Below, piece after piece: positions 48,277-58,184 of a stretch of 64,000 nt of DNA (its first letter is position 1; every line of letters starts with the position of its first letter). The notes beneath the pieces were generated by a model. It was given only the letters and a program-made list of their open reading frames with translations. It ran no database searches and was not told the origin of the DNA. Made by a program: the position numbers and the translations under genes. The stretch comes from an uncultured Gellertiella sp. (GTDB lineage: Bacteria; Pseudomonadota; Alphaproteobacteria; Rhizobiales; Rhizobiaceae), in NCBI RefSeq assembly GCF_963457605.1, contig NZ_OY735139.1, forward strand, positions 2,074,501 to 2,138,500, read 5' to 3'.

Positions 48277-50145
48277 TCACGCCGACAGTCGCTTGCGCTC
48301 ATCCTTGCGGACTAGCGTGAGCACAAGCGACAGGGCAGCTGGCGTCATGCCGTCCACCCGTGCAGCCTGCGCCAAATTGACGGGCCTCAGCGCTTGAAGT
48401 TTTGTCTTCAACTCATTCGACAGGCCCGGCAAGGCACTGAAATCGAAATCCACCGGAATCACCAACTGCTCTTCGCGGCGTATTTGCTGAATATCCCGGT
48501 CCTGTCGATCCAGATAGACCGCATAGGTCGCTTCAATCTCGATTGCCTTGCGCACTGCACCCCCAATGTCGGAGAGTTGAGGCCAGATCGCAGAGAGTTT
48601 CGCGAGATTCTCGCCTGGATAGCCAAGCAGATCATATGCGGAGCGACGTTGGCCATCCTGATTCAGCTGGTAGCCGAAGTTGCGTGCCTCGCTTGGTGTT
48701 ACCGTCAAATCATGCAAAGCGTTACGAGTACGATTCAAATCAGTCTGAAATGCGGTAAAGCGATTTCGGCGCTCCTCCGCCACGCAACCAATGTCTATCG
48801 CCTTGCCGGTCAGCCGCAAATCGGCATTGTCAGCCCGCAGCGACAGTCGATACTCGGCACGAGAGGTAAACATCCGGTAGGGTTCCGATATCCCCCGCGA
48901 AATCAGATCATCGATCATCACGCCAATATAGGAGTCCGTTCGGCTGAAATGGATGGGTTTACGCCCACCGGAATAAGCGGCGGCATTAAGCCCCGCCACA
49001 AGTCCCTGGGCCGCAGCTTCTTCATAACCCGTCGTGCCATTGATCTGGCCGGCAAGGTAGAGACCACGCGCCTTGCCCACCGCCAGACCATGATCCAACT
49101 CACGCGGATCGACATGGTCATATTCAATCGCGTATCCAGGTTGCAGAATAACAGCCTGTTCCAGTCCGGGTATGGTTTTGATAAAGGCGTGCTGGACCGC
49201 CACCGGCAGGGAGGTTGAGATCCCGTTCGGATAGACCGTATCGTCGTCAAGCCCTTCAGGTTCCAGAAAGATCTGGTGGCCATCCCTTTCGCCGAATCTG
49301 ACGATCTTGTCTTCTATCGACGGACAATAGCGCGGCCCGATCCCTTCGATCTGGCCCGAATACATCGCCGAGCTCAGGATATTGTCGCGGATGATGCGGT
49401 GCGTTTCCGGTGTCGTGCGCGTAATCCCGCAGTGAATTTGGGGGACCGTGATCTTCGAAGTCAGGAACGAGAAGGGAACGGGTTCATCATCCGCCGACTG
49501 ACTCTCCAGCACGTCCCAATTGATGCTTTGCCGACTTAAGCGGGCAGGGGTGCCCGTCTTGAGGCGCCCAAGACGCAGACCCAACCGTCGCAAGGCGACA
49601 GATAGTCCTGACGTCGGCAATTCGCCCATCCGACCTGCGGCATGCCGTTCGTTTCCAATATGAATCAAACCATTCAGAAATGTGCCTGTTGTGATGACAA
49701 CGGAACGGGTCGAGAGATGGCGTCCCTCTTTCAAAGCAAGGCCCGTGAGCTGATCACCGGAGAAGACAAGATCATCCGCATCACCCTCAATGATCTCAAG
49801 GTTGGGCTGTTTCTCCATCAAGGCAAATATAGCTTGCCGATAGAGCTTTCGATCCGCCTGAGTCCGGGGGCCGTGCACGGCGGGGCCCTTCCTTCGATTC
49901 AACATGCGAAACTGAATACCGGACTGATCAGCCGCCAACCCCATCAAACCATCAAATGCATCAACCTCGCGCACAAGATGGCCCTTCCCCAGGCCACCAA
50001 TCGCGGGATTGCAGGACATTGTTCCAATCGTCCTCGCAGAATGGGTGACCAGAGCCGTTTTTGCACCCATCCTGGCGCTTGCTGCAGCGGCTTCGCAGCC
50101 CGCATGGCCCCCACCAACAACCACCACATCAAAGGAATCAACCAT
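48277..50145 (-). CDS. mnmG: tRNA uridine 5-carboxymethylaminomethyl modification enzyme MnmG (GidA)
   Basis: 622 residues. FAD-dependent enzyme that with MnmE modifies wobble uridine of certain tRNAs. FAD-binding [13 protein letters not shown] at the N-terminus, [20 protein letters not shown], the [15 protein letters not shown] segment, and a helical C-terminal domain. Classic mnmE-mnmG-rsmG-parA-parB order. Confidence 0.97.
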   Translation of the reverse strand: MVDSFDVVVVGGGHAGCEAAAASARMGAKTALVTHSARTIGTMSCNPAIGGLGKGHLVREVDAFDGLMGLAADQSGIQFRMLNRRKGPAVHGPRTQADRKLYRQAIFALMEKQPNLEIIEGDADDLVFSGDQLTGLALKEGRHLSTRSVVITTGTFLNGLIHIGNERHAAGRMGELPTSGLSVALRRLGLRLGRLKTGTPARLSRQSINWDVLESQSADDEPVPFSFLTSKITVPQIHCGITRTTPETHRIIRDNILSSAMYSGQIEGIGPRYCPSIEDKIVRFGERDGHQIFLEPEGLDDDTVYPNGISTSLPVAVQHAFIKTIPGLEQAVILQPGYAIEYDHVDPRELDHGLAVGKARGLYLAGQINGTTGYEEAAAQGLVAGLNAAAYSGGRKPIHFSRTDSYIGVMIDDLISRGISEPYRMFTSRAEYRLSLRADNADLRLTGKAIDIGCVAEERRNRFTAFQTDLNRTRNALHDLTVTPSEARNFGYQLNQDGQRRSAYDLLGYPGENLAKLSAIWPQLSDIGGAVRKAIEIEATYAVYLDRQDRDIQQIRREEQLVIPVDFDFSALPGLSNELKTKLQALRPVNLAQAARVDGMTPAALSLVLTLVRKDERKRLSA

Positions 50146-50163
50146 TAACCCTGTCCTTCAATT

Positions 50164-50179
50164 TGTTTCACGTGAAACA
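50164..50179. promoter_or_regulatory. parS site between mnmG and mnmE
   Basis: Perfect 16-mer TGTTTCACGTGAAACA in the 82-bp gap upstream of mnmG. It forms a pair with a one-mismatch site 43 bp away. Confidence 0.95.
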
Positions 50180-50206
50180 TTTTTGTTACGAGAGTGAATC
50201 GAATAC

Positions 50207-50222
50207 TGTTTCACGTGAATCA
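50207..50222. promoter_or_regulatory. Second parS-like site between mnmG and mnmE
   Basis: TGTTTCACGTGAATCA, 15 of 16 matches to the parS consensus, 43 bp from the perfect site. The CACGTG core is kept. Confidence 0.75.
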
Positions 50223-50227
50223 CGCAT

Positions 50228-51541
50228 TCATTTGCCGATGCAGAATTTCGAAAAAATGATATCGAGCAGTGAGTCTACATCCACCTGACCCGTGATTCTG
50301 CCCAACGCATGCGCGGCAAGGCGAAGATGTTCAGCACGCAAATCGAGGCCACTTTCCTGCGCGTGACAGGCTGCCCTCAGCCAGAAACTGGCGCTTTCGA
50401 GATTGCTCACATGCCGGATTCGGCTGGGAATTGCAAGAGAAACTCCAGTGAGCCGCTGTTCGATAGTGGCTACCATTGCCGCGCGAAGCGCATCCAACCC
50501 TCTACCGTCCCGCACAGACACCAGCAGATCATGGTGAATTGGTTGCGTATTACAGCCCAGGTCCGCCTTGCTGCCAATCCGCAGAACCGGGATGGTGCCA
50601 GGAAGCGCCGGTTCATCCCGATTGCCCGTAACATCCTGAACAAGTAGTATGAGATCCGCTTCGCCCATGGCAATCCGAGCGCGGCGTATACCTTCCTGTT
50701 CAATAGGCTCTTGCGATTCCCTGAGGCCGGCCGTATCGACAAGCCGGATCGCATAACCATTTATATCCAGATCGCAGCTCAGCAGATCCCGGGTGGTGCC
50801 TGGGATATCGGTGACGATGGCGATATCCCGACCGACGAGCGCATTGATCAGGCTCGATTTTCCGGCGTTGGGTGCGCCGATGATCGCTACTTTCAAGCCA
50901 TCGCGAATGATTTCGCCGACAGGAGCCGCTTCGAGATGCAATTGCATCTCCGTCCAGAGACTGTCCATATCCCGCCAGACAGCATCGGCAACGGAACCCG
51001 GTACATCATCCTCATCGGCAAAATCGAGCTCCGCCTCGATCATCGCCCGTGCATGGGTCAATCGTTTCGCCCAGGCCCCATAAATCTGCGACAACCCGCC
51101 GGAACTGTGTTCCGCCGCCAGGCGCCGTTGCATCTCCGTCTCAGCGCCAATCAGATCTGCCAGGCCTTCAGCCTCGACGAGGTCAATCTTGGCATTTTCA
51201 AAGGCCCGCTTGGTGAATTCACCGGCCTCGGCAGGCCTGGTATCGGGAAATATGGCCAGTTCCCTCATCAATTTATGAACGGTAGCTCTACCGCCATGTA
51301 TTTGAAATTCCAGACAATTCTCTCCGGTAAACGATGCGGGTGCAGGAAAATTCAGGACAAGGCCCTGATCAACCACGTCACCGTTACGATCCCGAATCGT
51401 TTTGAGTGACGCCAAGCGCGCCGGCAACACGCCGCCGATCAGTGCCTTGCTGATCTCATCACAACCGGGGCCACTGACGCGGATGACCGCGACTCCTGAG
51501 GGTACCGTGCCACTCGACAGAGCGTATATAGTCTCAGTCAT
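50228..51541 (-). CDS. mnmE: tRNA modification GTPase MnmE (TrmE)
   Basis: 437 residues. N-terminal tetrahydrofolate-binding domain (IYALSSGTVPSGVAVIRVSGP), a G domain with P-loop IGAPNAGKSSLINAL near residue 223 and DTAGLRES, and the C-terminal FCIGK, the CxGK motif. Partners MnmG. Copy 4 of the mosaic repeat lies in the 279-bp region upstream. Confidence 0.97.
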   Translation of the reverse strand: MTETIYALSSGTVPSGVAVIRVSGPGCDEISKALIGGVLPARLASLKTIRDRNGDVVDQGLVLNFPAPASFTGENCLEFQIHGGRATVHKLMRELAIFPDTRPAEAGEFTKRAFENAKIDLVEAEGLADLIGAETEMQRRLAAEHSSGGLSQIYGAWAKRLTHARAMIEAELDFADEDDVPGSVADAVWRDMDSLWTEMQLHLEAAPVGEIIRDGLKVAIIGAPNAGKSSLINALVGRDIAIVTDIPGTTRDLLSCDLDINGYAIRLVDTAGLRESQEPIEQEGIRRARIAMGEADLILLVQDVTGNRDEPALPGTIPVLRIGSKADLGCNTQPIHHDLLVSVRDGRGLDALRAAMVATIEQRLTGVSLAIPSRIRHVSNLESASFWLRAACHAQESGLDLRAEHLRLAAHALGRITGQVDVDSLLDIIFSKFCIGK

Positions 51542-51654
51542 GGTCGATCAGTGTCCTGTCGTTGCCAAAGCGAATCGATTCCATCGTAGCCGTGCCTGTT
51601 CCGGCGAGCGATGGAACAGGACGGTGGCGTAAAGTCCTTCAGCCCCAAACTGCT

Positions 51655-51757
51655 TAGAGTTTGTCAGGGAAAAGTGGAATCCGGTTTTCCCGATACTGAC
51701 AAACGAAATCAAGCAGCGTTAGAGTCTGTATGGTTCAATGTGAACCTGACAGACTCC
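51655..51757 (+). repeat. Mosaic intergenic repeat, copy 4 (103 bp)
   Basis: Same orientation as copy 1. The first palindrome is intact. The long stem (AGAGTCTGTATGGTTCA side) has three mismatches out of 17, so this is the most decayed copy. Lies between rho and mnmE. Confidence 0.8.
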
Positions 51758-51769
51758 AGCCCGAACGGC

Positions 51770-51791
51770 AACGGGCCCCGAAAGGCCCGTT
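51770..51791 (-). terminator. Hairpin after rho
   Basis: AACGGGCC and GGCCCGTT arms with a 6-base loop, about 30 bp after the rho stop. No T-run follows on the minus strand, so it may be a 3'-end stem rather than a canonical intrinsic terminator. Confidence 0.45.
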
Positions 51792-51820
51792 CCATTTATC
51801 ATCCCTGAACCTGTCCGTCC

Positions 51821-53086
51821 TCAGGTATTCATCGAATCGAAGAAATCGCCATTGTTCTTGGTCTGCTTCAGCTTGTCGATCAGGAACTCGATGGCATCGG
51901 TCGTGCCCATCGGCGCGAGGATCCGGCGCAGGACAAAGATCTTCTGGAGATCCTGGCGCGGCACCAGCAGGTCTTCTTTCCGGGTTCCGGACTTCAGAAT
52001 ATCCATGGCCGGGAAGATCCGCTTGTCGGCGACCTTGCGGTCCAGCACGATTTCCGAGTTGCCGGTGCCCTTGAATTCCTCGAAAATCACTTCGTCCATG
52101 CGGCTGCCGGTATCGATCAGCGCGGTCGCGATGATGGTGAGTGAGCCACCCTCTTCGATATTCCGGGCAGCACCGAAGAAGCGCTTCGGGCGTTGCAGTG
52201 CATTGGCATCCACACCGCCGGTCAGAACCTTGCCAGAGGAGGGAACGACCGTATTGTAGGCGCGGCCAAGCCGGGTGATGGAATCGAGCAGGATGACCAC
52301 GTCGCGTCCATGTTCGACCAGCCGCTTTGCCTTTTCGATCACCATTTCCGCCACCTGCACATGGCGAACGGCCGGTTCGTCGAAGGTCGAGGAGACCACC
52401 TCACCGCGCACGGAGCGCTGCATGTCCGTGACTTCTTCCGGTCGTTCGTCAATCAGAAGCACGATCAGGTAGCATTCCGGATGATTGGCGGTGATGGAAT
52501 GGGCGATATTCTGCAGCAGGACGGTTTTGCCGGTGCGCGGCGGTGCGACGATCAGGCCACGCTGGCCCTTGCCAAGCGGAGCGACGAGATCAATCACCCG
52601 CGCCGAAAGATCCTTCGAGGTTGGAATGTCCAGTTCCATCTTGAACCGTTCATTCGGATAGAGCGGCGTCAGATTGTCGAAATGCACCTTGTGCCGGATC
52701 TTCTCCGGATCATCAAAATTGATCGTATTGACCTTGAGCAGGGCGAAATAGCGCTCGCCTTCCTTCGGACCGCGAATGGGGCCTTCAACCGTATCGCCAG
52801 TCTTCAGCGAGAAGCGGCGGATCTGCGAGGGCGAGATATAAATATCGTCGGGGCCGGGCAAATAATTGGCATTGGCGGAGCGCAGAAAGGCAAATCCGTC
52901 CTGCAGCACTTCCACGACGCCTTCACCGATGATTTCCACATCCTGGCTGGCAAGCATCTTCAATATTGCGAACATCAATTCCTGCTTGCGCATGGTGCTC
53001 GCATTTTCGACTTCCAGAGATTCGGCAAAAGCCAGCAGATCTGTGGGAGCCTTGTTCTTAAGTTCCTGAAGCTTCATTTCAGCCAT
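51821..53086 (-). CDS. rho: Transcription termination factor Rho
   Basis: 421 residues. Hexameric RNA helicase. N-terminal RNA-binding domain (GFLRS-like [19 protein letters not shown]), Walker [14 protein letters not shown] near residue 182, Walker [11 protein letters not shown] and the R-loop region. ATG 53086. The 205-bp gap to hemJ contains no gene. Confidence 0.97.
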   Translation of the reverse strand: MAEMKLQELKNKAPTDLLAFAESLEVENASTMRKQELMFAILKMLASQDVEIIGEGVVEVLQDGFAFLRSANANYLPGPDDIYISPSQIRRFSLKTGDTVEGPIRGPKEGERYFALLKVNTINFDDPEKIRHKVHFDNLTPLYPNERFKMELDIPTSKDLSARVIDLVAPLGKGQRGLIVAPPRTGKTVLLQNIAHSITANHPECYLIVLLIDERPEEVTDMQRSVRGEVVSSTFDEPAVRHVQVAEMVIEKAKRLVEHGRDVVILLDSITRLGRAYNTVVPSSGKVLTGGVDANALQRPKRFFGAARNIEEGGSLTIIATALIDTGSRMDEVIFEEFKGTGNSEIVLDRKVADKRIFPAMDILKSGTRKEDLLVPRQDLQKIFVLRRILAPMGTTDAIEFLIDKLKQTKNNGDFFDSMNT

Positions 53087-53291
53087 GAACAGACCATAGT
53101 TTTACAAATGTGGGGGAAGGCGTGTTTCACGAATTCGGTACTGCAGAACAAATGCCGCAGTCGACTGAATGCATACATGCCGCGAAGATGAGTTGCGCGG
53201 AAAATAGCCGGTCCGGGCAACAGCCGCAAGGGGGGTGCGGAGAGAAAGCGTTGGTGGGCAATTCGCCGCCTGATTTGCATCAGAAGGACGA

Positions 53292-53831
53292 TCAGAATGG
53301 TTTGACAATCACCAGAATGACGATGACGATCATCAGCACCGTCGGAATTTCATTCGCCAATCGCCAGAAACGTGGCGACCTCGTGTTTTCGTCCCGACCG
53401 AATTGGCCGACCGCGCGGGCGAAAAACACATGGACGCCAGTGAGGGCGGCCACTGCCAGAAGTTTGGCATGCAGCCATCCACCTTCAAAATGATATATCA
53501 TGGCCGCCATGTAAAGGCCAAGCAGCCAGGAAAGCAGCATGGCGGGGGTCATGATGACGTTGAGCAACCGCCTTTCCATCACCTTGAAGGTTTCCGACTG
53601 AACGGATCCCTTTTCCGAATCACCGTGATAGATGAACAGTCTCGGCATATAGAGCAGACCCGCCATCCAGGAGATGACGGCAATCACATGCAGCGCCTTC
53701 ACCCAGAGATAAACGATTCCCGGGTCACCTTGCAGCAGGAAGGCGGCAAAGGCAGCAAAGCCGGCCAGCGCGATGCTGGCCCGGACTGCCGCCTTTTTGC
53801 CCGCCTTGGCAGATGTCTGCTGTTCCATCAT
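53292..53831 (-). CDS. hemJ: Protoporphyrinogen oxidase HemJ
   Basis: 179 residues, about four or five membrane helices. Oxidises protoporphyrinogen IX to protoporphyrin IX. The HVIAVISWMAGLLYMPRLFIYH segment contains the conserved His and the WxxGLxxLPR-like motif. Starts 5 bp after the hemE stop, so co-transcribed with hemE. The N-terminus is slightly longer than in related proteins. Confidence 0.92.
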   Translation of the reverse strand: MMEQQTSAKAGKKAAVRASIALAGFAAFAAFLLQGDPGIVYLWVKALHVIAVISWMAGLLYMPRLFIYHGDSEKGSVQSETFKVMERRLLNVIMTPAMLLSWLLGLYMAAMIYHFEGGWLHAKLLAVAALTGVHVFFARAVGQFGRDENTRSPRFWRLANEIPTVLMIVIVILVIVKPF

Positions 53832-53836
53832 CTGCC

Positions 53837-54871
53837 TCAGTTGCCTTGCCCGCGCACGCGATTGACCAGCGCCGTCACGTGATCGGGGTTGGCTTGCGGG
53901 GTGATGCCATGACCAAGATTGAAGATCAGCGGTCCATGGCCGAGAGCATTCAGGATGGCATCAATGCCGTCGATCAGCGGCTTTCCGCCGGCAACCACCC
54001 GCATCGGATCAAGATTGCCCTGAACGGGGCCTTCCTTCTGCAAGTCCCGGGCAAAACTCAGCGGCACCGACCAGTCGAGCCCGATGGCATCGGCTCCCGT
54101 CTTCTGCCGGTAGGTTTTCAGCATGTAGCCAGCCCCCTTGGCAAAAGCGATGATCTTCGCCCTCGGCCGCTCTGCCTTGACGATGGAGATCATCCGGGCG
54201 ACCGGCTCGATGGCAAAGGCCTGGAATTCCTCTTCTCCGAGGACACCGGCCCAGCTGTCGAAAATCTGCACCGCATCTGCGCCCGCATCGATCTGGCGGA
54301 TCAGATAGGCAGCTGAAATCTGGGCGAGAAAGGCCAGAAGTGACCGGAAGGCCTCGGGATAGCGATAGGCAAACAGCCGGGCCGGTGCCTGGTCAGGCGT
54401 CCCGTGTCCGGCGATCATGTAGGTGGCAACCGTCCAGGGGGCACCGCAAAAGCCGAGCAGCGTCGTCTGGTCGGGCAGTTCCTGTCGCAGGCGCGAGACG
54501 GTCTCAAACACCGGTGCCAGGTGGTCGAGGACGCCATCCATCTTCAAAAGCCTGATTCCGTCGGCGTCGATCGGATCCATCTCCGGCCCATGCCCTTCGG
54601 TAAACCGGACATTCCGCTTCAGGCCATCGGGGATGACGAGGATATCCGAAAACAGGATCGCCGCATCAAAGCCATAGCGACGGATCGGCTGCAAGGTGAC
54701 TTCGACAGCGTGTCTGGGCGAATAGCAAAGATCGAGGAAGCTTCCGGCTTCAGCCCGGGTTGCCCTGTATTCCGGAAGATAGCGGCCTGCCTGCCGCATC
54801 AGCCATACGGGAGGCGGAGACACGGTCTGTCCGTCGAGAACCTGTAGCACTTTTCTTTGCGGTCCGGTCAA
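53837..54871 (-). CDS. hemE: Uroporphyrinogen decarboxylase
   Basis: 344 residues. Decarboxylates uroporphyrinogen III to coproporphyrinogen [20 protein letters not shown] near the N-terminus and the [14 protein letters not shown] segment are diagnostic. It begins with TTG (54871), preceded by GGAG at 8 bp. In alphaproteobacteria hemE flanks the origin of replication, and the adjacent gap fits. Confidence 0.96.
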   Translation of the reverse strand: MTGPQRKVLQVLDGQTVSPPPVWLMRQAGRYLPEYRATRAEAGSFLDLCYSPRHAVEVTLQPIRRYGFDAAILFSDILVIPDGLKRNVRFTEGHGPEMDPIDADGIRLLKMDGVLDHLAPVFETVSRLRQELPDQTTLLGFCGAPWTVATYMIAGHGTPDQAPARLFAYRYPEAFRSLLAFLAQISAAYLIRQIDAGADAVQIFDSWAGVLGEEEFQAFAIEPVARMISIVKAERPRAKIIAFAKGAGYMLKTYRQKTGADAIGLDWSVPLSFARDLQKEGPVQGNLDPMRVVAGGKPLIDGIDAILNALGHGPLIFNLGHGITPQANPDHVTALVNRVRGQGN

Positions 54872-55278
54872 GGATCGGTCTCCTATAAAAAAACAAACAG
54901 ATATCGAAAGGTTTTCTATTTCTTAGAGTCGGTGACTATCAAGGATTAAAAACCATCCCCAGCTCAGGCCTATCGACGCAGCCCCCGGAAACAGGCTGTG
55001 GAAAAACGAAAGGCGAACGAAACGAGAGGCACTTGATAGACACCATTTTAAATTTAATAACAATGCTTTATGCGGATCCTATGCTGCGTGTTGAAGCATC
55101 ACAAGCTGTGGATCAAGGACAGAGAGAACACATTTATCCCCATTTCCCACAAATGCGTTCGAGTCTCGTCCACAGCGCTTCGATTTGTGGATAAATCGGA
55201 CCTTATCCCCTTGCCCCCGGAGGCGTTGGCGCTTTACCTCTGTCTGTCCCGTGTTTTCAACAGAGGCCGCAGTATAAC
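54872..55278. other. oriC: Probable chromosomal replication origin (oriC)
   Basis: 407-bp gap between divergent hemE and PPSR genes with no coding signal. It holds a perfect DnaA box (55186-55194), six near matches (54997, 55107, 55134, 55143, 55166 and 55203) and an AT-rich tract at 55044-55070 that could unwind. Two GANTC methylation sites (54926 and 55161) lie inside. In Caulobacter and several rhizobia oriC is next to hemE. Genes on both sides mostly read away from it. Confidence 0.8.
55186..55194 (-). promoter_or_regulatory. Perfect DnaA box in oriC
   Basis: TGTGGATAA, the complement of the TTATCCACA consensus. It lies in the cluster of DnaA-like boxes between 54997 and 55211. Confidence 0.85.
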
Positions 55279-56100
55279 GTGGAGAACAGAAAAAACTTCT
55301 TTCATCTGCACCTCATATCTGACTCAACCGGAGAGACTCTGATCTCGGCGGGGCGGGCGGCCTCTGCACAATTTCCCGGCAGCCATGCGGTGGAACATGT
55401 CTACCCCCTCATCCGCACCCGCAAACAGCTGCAGCCCGTGCTGGAGTCCATCGACCAGACACCGGGTATTGTCCTCTATACGGTGGTGGACCGGGAGCTT
55501 GCGGCGGTGATCGACAAGACCTGCCGGGACATGGGGGTGCCTTGTGTCAATGTCATCGAGCCGGTGATGGATATCTTCCAGGCCTATCTCGGCGCCCCCT
55601 CAAAGCGCCGGGTAGGTGCCCAGCACAAGATGAATGCCGATTACTTCGCGCGGATCGAAGCGCTGAATTTCACCATGGATCATGATGACGGCCAATTGGC
55701 CGATGATTATGACGAGGCGGATGTGGTGATCATCGGCATCAGCCGCACCTCGAAAACCCCGACCAGCATCTATCTCGCCAATCGTGGCATCCGCACCGCC
55801 AATCTGCCGCTGGTACCGGGTGTGGCATTGCCGGAAAGCCTCAGCCGGGTGTCGAAGCCGTTGATCGTGTGCCTGACGGCGACGTCGGACCGGATCTCGC
55901 AGGTGCGCGAAAATCGAATCCTCGGCACGTCGGGCGATTTCCACGGCGGACAATATACCGACCGCGCGACCATCACCGAAGAGCTCAAATATGCCCGGTC
56001 AGTCTGCGCCCGCAACAACTGGCCGATGATCGACGTCACCCGCCGTTCCATTGAGGAGACGGCGGCGGCGATTGTTGCCCTGCGTCCAAAACTGCGTTAA
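55279..56100 (+). CDS. PPSR/PSRP-like kinase/pyrophosphorylase
   Basis: 273 residues. Bifunctional serine/threonine kinase and phosphorylase that regulates pyruvate phosphate dikinase or PEP synthetase in other bacteria. The N-terminus [15 protein letters not shown] and the P-loop [11 protein letters not shown] near residue 154 are diagnostic, with [10 protein letters not shown] downstream. GTG start at 55279. First gene rightward from the origin. Confidence 0.92.
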   Translation: MENRKNFFHLHLISDSTGETLISAGRAASAQFPGSHAVEHVYPLIRTRKQLQPVLESIDQTPGIVLYTVVDRELAAVIDKTCRDMGVPCVNVIEPVMDIFQAYLGAPSKRRVGAQHKMNADYFARIEALNFTMDHDDGQLADDYDEADVVIIGISRTSKTPTSIYLANRGIRTANLPLVPGVALPESLSRVSKPLIVCLTATSDRISQVRENRILGTSGDFHGGQYTDRATITEELKYARSVCARNNWPMIDVTRRSIEETAAAIVALRPKLR

Positions 56101-56128
56101 CCCGGCCGGTCAAAGGAGGGCTCTCGTC

Positions 56129-56728
56129 ATGTCCAAACCCCTGGTGCTCGCGTCGGCAAGCCCCTTTCGCCGGCAATTGATGGAGAATGCCGGCCTGACT
56201 TTTTTGACGGAGTCGGCGCGGATCAATGAGCGGGCCATAGAGGCACCACTTGAGGCGGCAGGTGAAACACCTGATGCCGTCGCCGTGGCTCTGGCAATCG
56301 CCAAAGCGGTGGATGTCAGTTCAAGGTATCCGGGTGCCGTCGTCATTGGCTCGGACCAGACCCTGTCGCAAGGGCAACGTGTCTACCACAAGCCGAGAGA
56401 CATGGCGGAGGCCGTTGAGCACTTGCGTTCCTTTTCCGCCAGCACCCATCGGCTCAACAGTGCGATGGTACTGGTCCTGGATGGTGATCTCCTCTGGCAG
56501 CATGTCGCCCATGCGGAGATGACGGTGCGGGCACTTTCCGACGATTTCATTACCCGGCATCTGCAACGCGTCGGCACCAGGGCTTTGAGCAGTGTCGGGG
56601 CCTACCAGCTGGAAGGGGAGGGGATCCATCTGTTCGAAAGGATCGAGGGCGACTATTTCACCATCCTCGGATTGCCGATGCTTCCACTCCTTAACAAATT
56701 GCGCGAAATGGGCCTGATCGATGGATGA
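56129..56728 (+). CDS. maf: Maf-like nucleotide pyrophosphatase
   Basis: 199 residues. Maf/YhdE family: [17 protein letters not shown] at the N-terminus, then VVIGSDQTL and the [21 protein letters not shown] segment. Hydrolyses nucleoside triphosphates, including modified ones. AAAGGAGGG ribosome site. Its 3' end overlaps the start of aroE by 8 bp. Confidence 0.92.
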   Translation: MSKPLVLASASPFRRQLMENAGLTFLTESARINERAIEAPLEAAGETPDAVAVALAIAKAVDVSSRYPGAVVIGSDQTLSQGQRVYHKPRDMAEAVEHLRSFSASTHRLNSAMVLVLDGDLLWQHVAHAEMTVRALSDDFITRHLQRVGTRALSSVGAYQLEGEGIHLFERIEGDYFTILGLPMLPLLNKLREMGLIDG

Positions 56729-57593
56729 TTCACGTGAAACATTAACCAGAACCGCATTCGTCACCGGCTATCCGATCAAGCATTCCCGCTCGCCGCTGAT
56801 CCATTCCTACTGGCTGAAGCTGCTTGGCCTCACGGGGCGCTATGTCGCGCATCCTGTTCCGCCGGAAGATTTTGCCGGCTTCATGGCTGCGTTGCGAAAT
56901 GGCGACTCCGGCTATGTTGGTGGAAACGTCACCATCCCGCACAAGGAATCCGCCTGTCGACTGGCTGATGTCAGGGACGAAAGGGCCGAGGAACTGGGCG
57001 CGGCCAATACGCTGTGGGTCAGCGAAGGCAAGGTCTTTGCCACCAACACCGATGGCGAAGGTTTTGTCGCCAATCTGGACGACCGCCATCCCGGCTGGGA
57101 TCCGGGGGCAAGAGGCGGTTCCAGGTCGGCAGTGGTGCTGGGGGCTGGCGGCGCGGCGCGTGCGGTCATTCAGGCGGTCAGGGATCGCGGCTTTTCCGAG
57201 ATCCATGTGGTGAACCGTACCCGGTCACGGGCAGTTGAAATGCGCGACCGTTTCGGATCAGGGATCGTCCCGCATGGCATGGAGGCTCTCGGGTCTGTGC
57301 TGGCGGGCGCAAGCCTGTTCGTCAACACCACGTCGCTTGGCATGGATGGTGAGCCTGCGCCGGGGATCGACTTCTCGACGATGGCCGATCAGGCGGTGGT
57401 CACGGATATCGTCTATGTCCCGCTGGTCACCCCGATCCTCCGGCAGGCGCTGGATCAGGGACGGGCAGTGGTCGATGGTCTCGGCATGCTGCTGCATCAG
57501 GCGGTCCCGGGATTTGAACGCTGGTTCGGTGCCCGTCCGGTCGTCGATGCAACGTTGCGGGAGATCATCGAGCAGGACATGAGGGCACATTGA
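56721..57593 (+). CDS. aroE: Shikimate dehydrogenase
   Basis: 290 residues. Reduces 3-dehydroshikimate with [21 protein letters not shown] at the N-terminus, [10 protein letters not shown], and the NADP-binding [11 protein letters not shown]. Begins inside the maf 3' end. Its first codons encode SRET within a parS-like site. Confidence 0.94.
   Translation: MDDSRETLTRTAFVTGYPIKHSRSPLIHSYWLKLLGLTGRYVAHPVPPEDFAGFMAALRNGDSGYVGGNVTIPHKESACRLADVRDERAEELGAANTLWVSEGKVFATNTDGEGFVANLDDRHPGWDPGARGGSRSAVVLGAGGAARAVIQAVRDRGFSEIHVVNRTRSRAVEMRDRFGSGIVPHGMEALGSVLAGASLFVNTTSLGMDGEPAPGIDFSTMADQAVVTDIVYVPLVTPILRQALDQGRAVVDGLGMLLHQAVPGFERWFGARPVVDATLREIIEQDMRAH
56726..56741. promoter_or_regulatory. parS-like site at the maf/aroE junction
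   Basis: TGATTCACGTGAAACA, 15 of 16 to the parS consensus with the CACGTG core intact. It overlaps the maf stop and the first aroE codons, on the opposite side of oriC from the other sites. Confidence 0.8.
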
Positions 57594-58183
57594 TGATCAT
57601 CCTTGGCCTCACGGGGTCGATCGGCATGGGAAAGTCGACGACGACGCAGATGTTCCGCGAGGCCGGGATTCCGGTCAACGATGCCGACCAGGTGGTGCAT
57701 CAGCTCTATGCGGGCGAGGCGGTCGGGCCGGTCGGAGAAGCCTTTCCCGGCGCGGTGCAGGATGGCGTTGTCGACCGGCGTGAGCTGTCGCGGCAGCTCG
57801 CCTTGAATCCGGCTCAGTTCAAGCTTCTGGAAAAAATCGTCCATCCGCTGGTGCGCAGGAAAGAGACCGAATTTGTCGAGGAACAGCGCCGGGCAGGAGC
57901 CGGTCTTGTCGTGCTCGACATCCCGCTGTTGTTTGAAACGGGCGGGGCGGACCGGGCCGACAGGATCGTCGTGGTCTCCTGCGACGCCGAACAGCAGCGC
58001 GAACGCGTGCTGGCACGACCGGGGATGACGCCGGAGAAATTCGCGCTGATCCTGTCGCGGCAGATGCCCGACACGGACAAGCGGGCGAAGGCCGATTTCG
58101 TCATTGATACGGGCAAGGGATTGGACTTTGCACGCCAGCAGGTCGCGGCTATCATCGCCGAAGTGAAGAGGGGCAAGGCCTGA
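57593..58183 (+). CDS. coaE: Dephospho-CoA kinase
   Basis: 196 residues. P-loop [13 protein letters not shown] at the N-terminus, [11 protein letters not shown] and [12 protein letters not shown]. Last step of CoA synthesis. ATG overlaps the aroE stop (TGATG), so translation is coupled. Confidence 0.96.
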   Translation: MIILGLTGSIGMGKSTTTQMFREAGIPVNDADQVVHQLYAGEAVGPVGEAFPGAVQDGVVDRRELSRQLALNPAQFKLLEKIVHPLVRRKETEFVEEQRRAGAGLVVLDIPLLFETGGADRADRIVVVSCDAEQQRERVLARPGMTPEKFALILSRQMPDTDKRAKADFVIDTGKGLDFARQQVAAIIAEVKRGKA

Positions 58184-58184
58184 G

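Noticed and set aside
53119-53134. Half parS (TGTTTCACG) upstream of rho
   Set aside because: The right half does not match, so ParB binding is unlikely.
53872-53881. TCACGTGA core resembling parS
   Set aside because: Only the central core is present; the outer TGTTT and AAACA bases are missing, and it lies inside the hemE 3' end.
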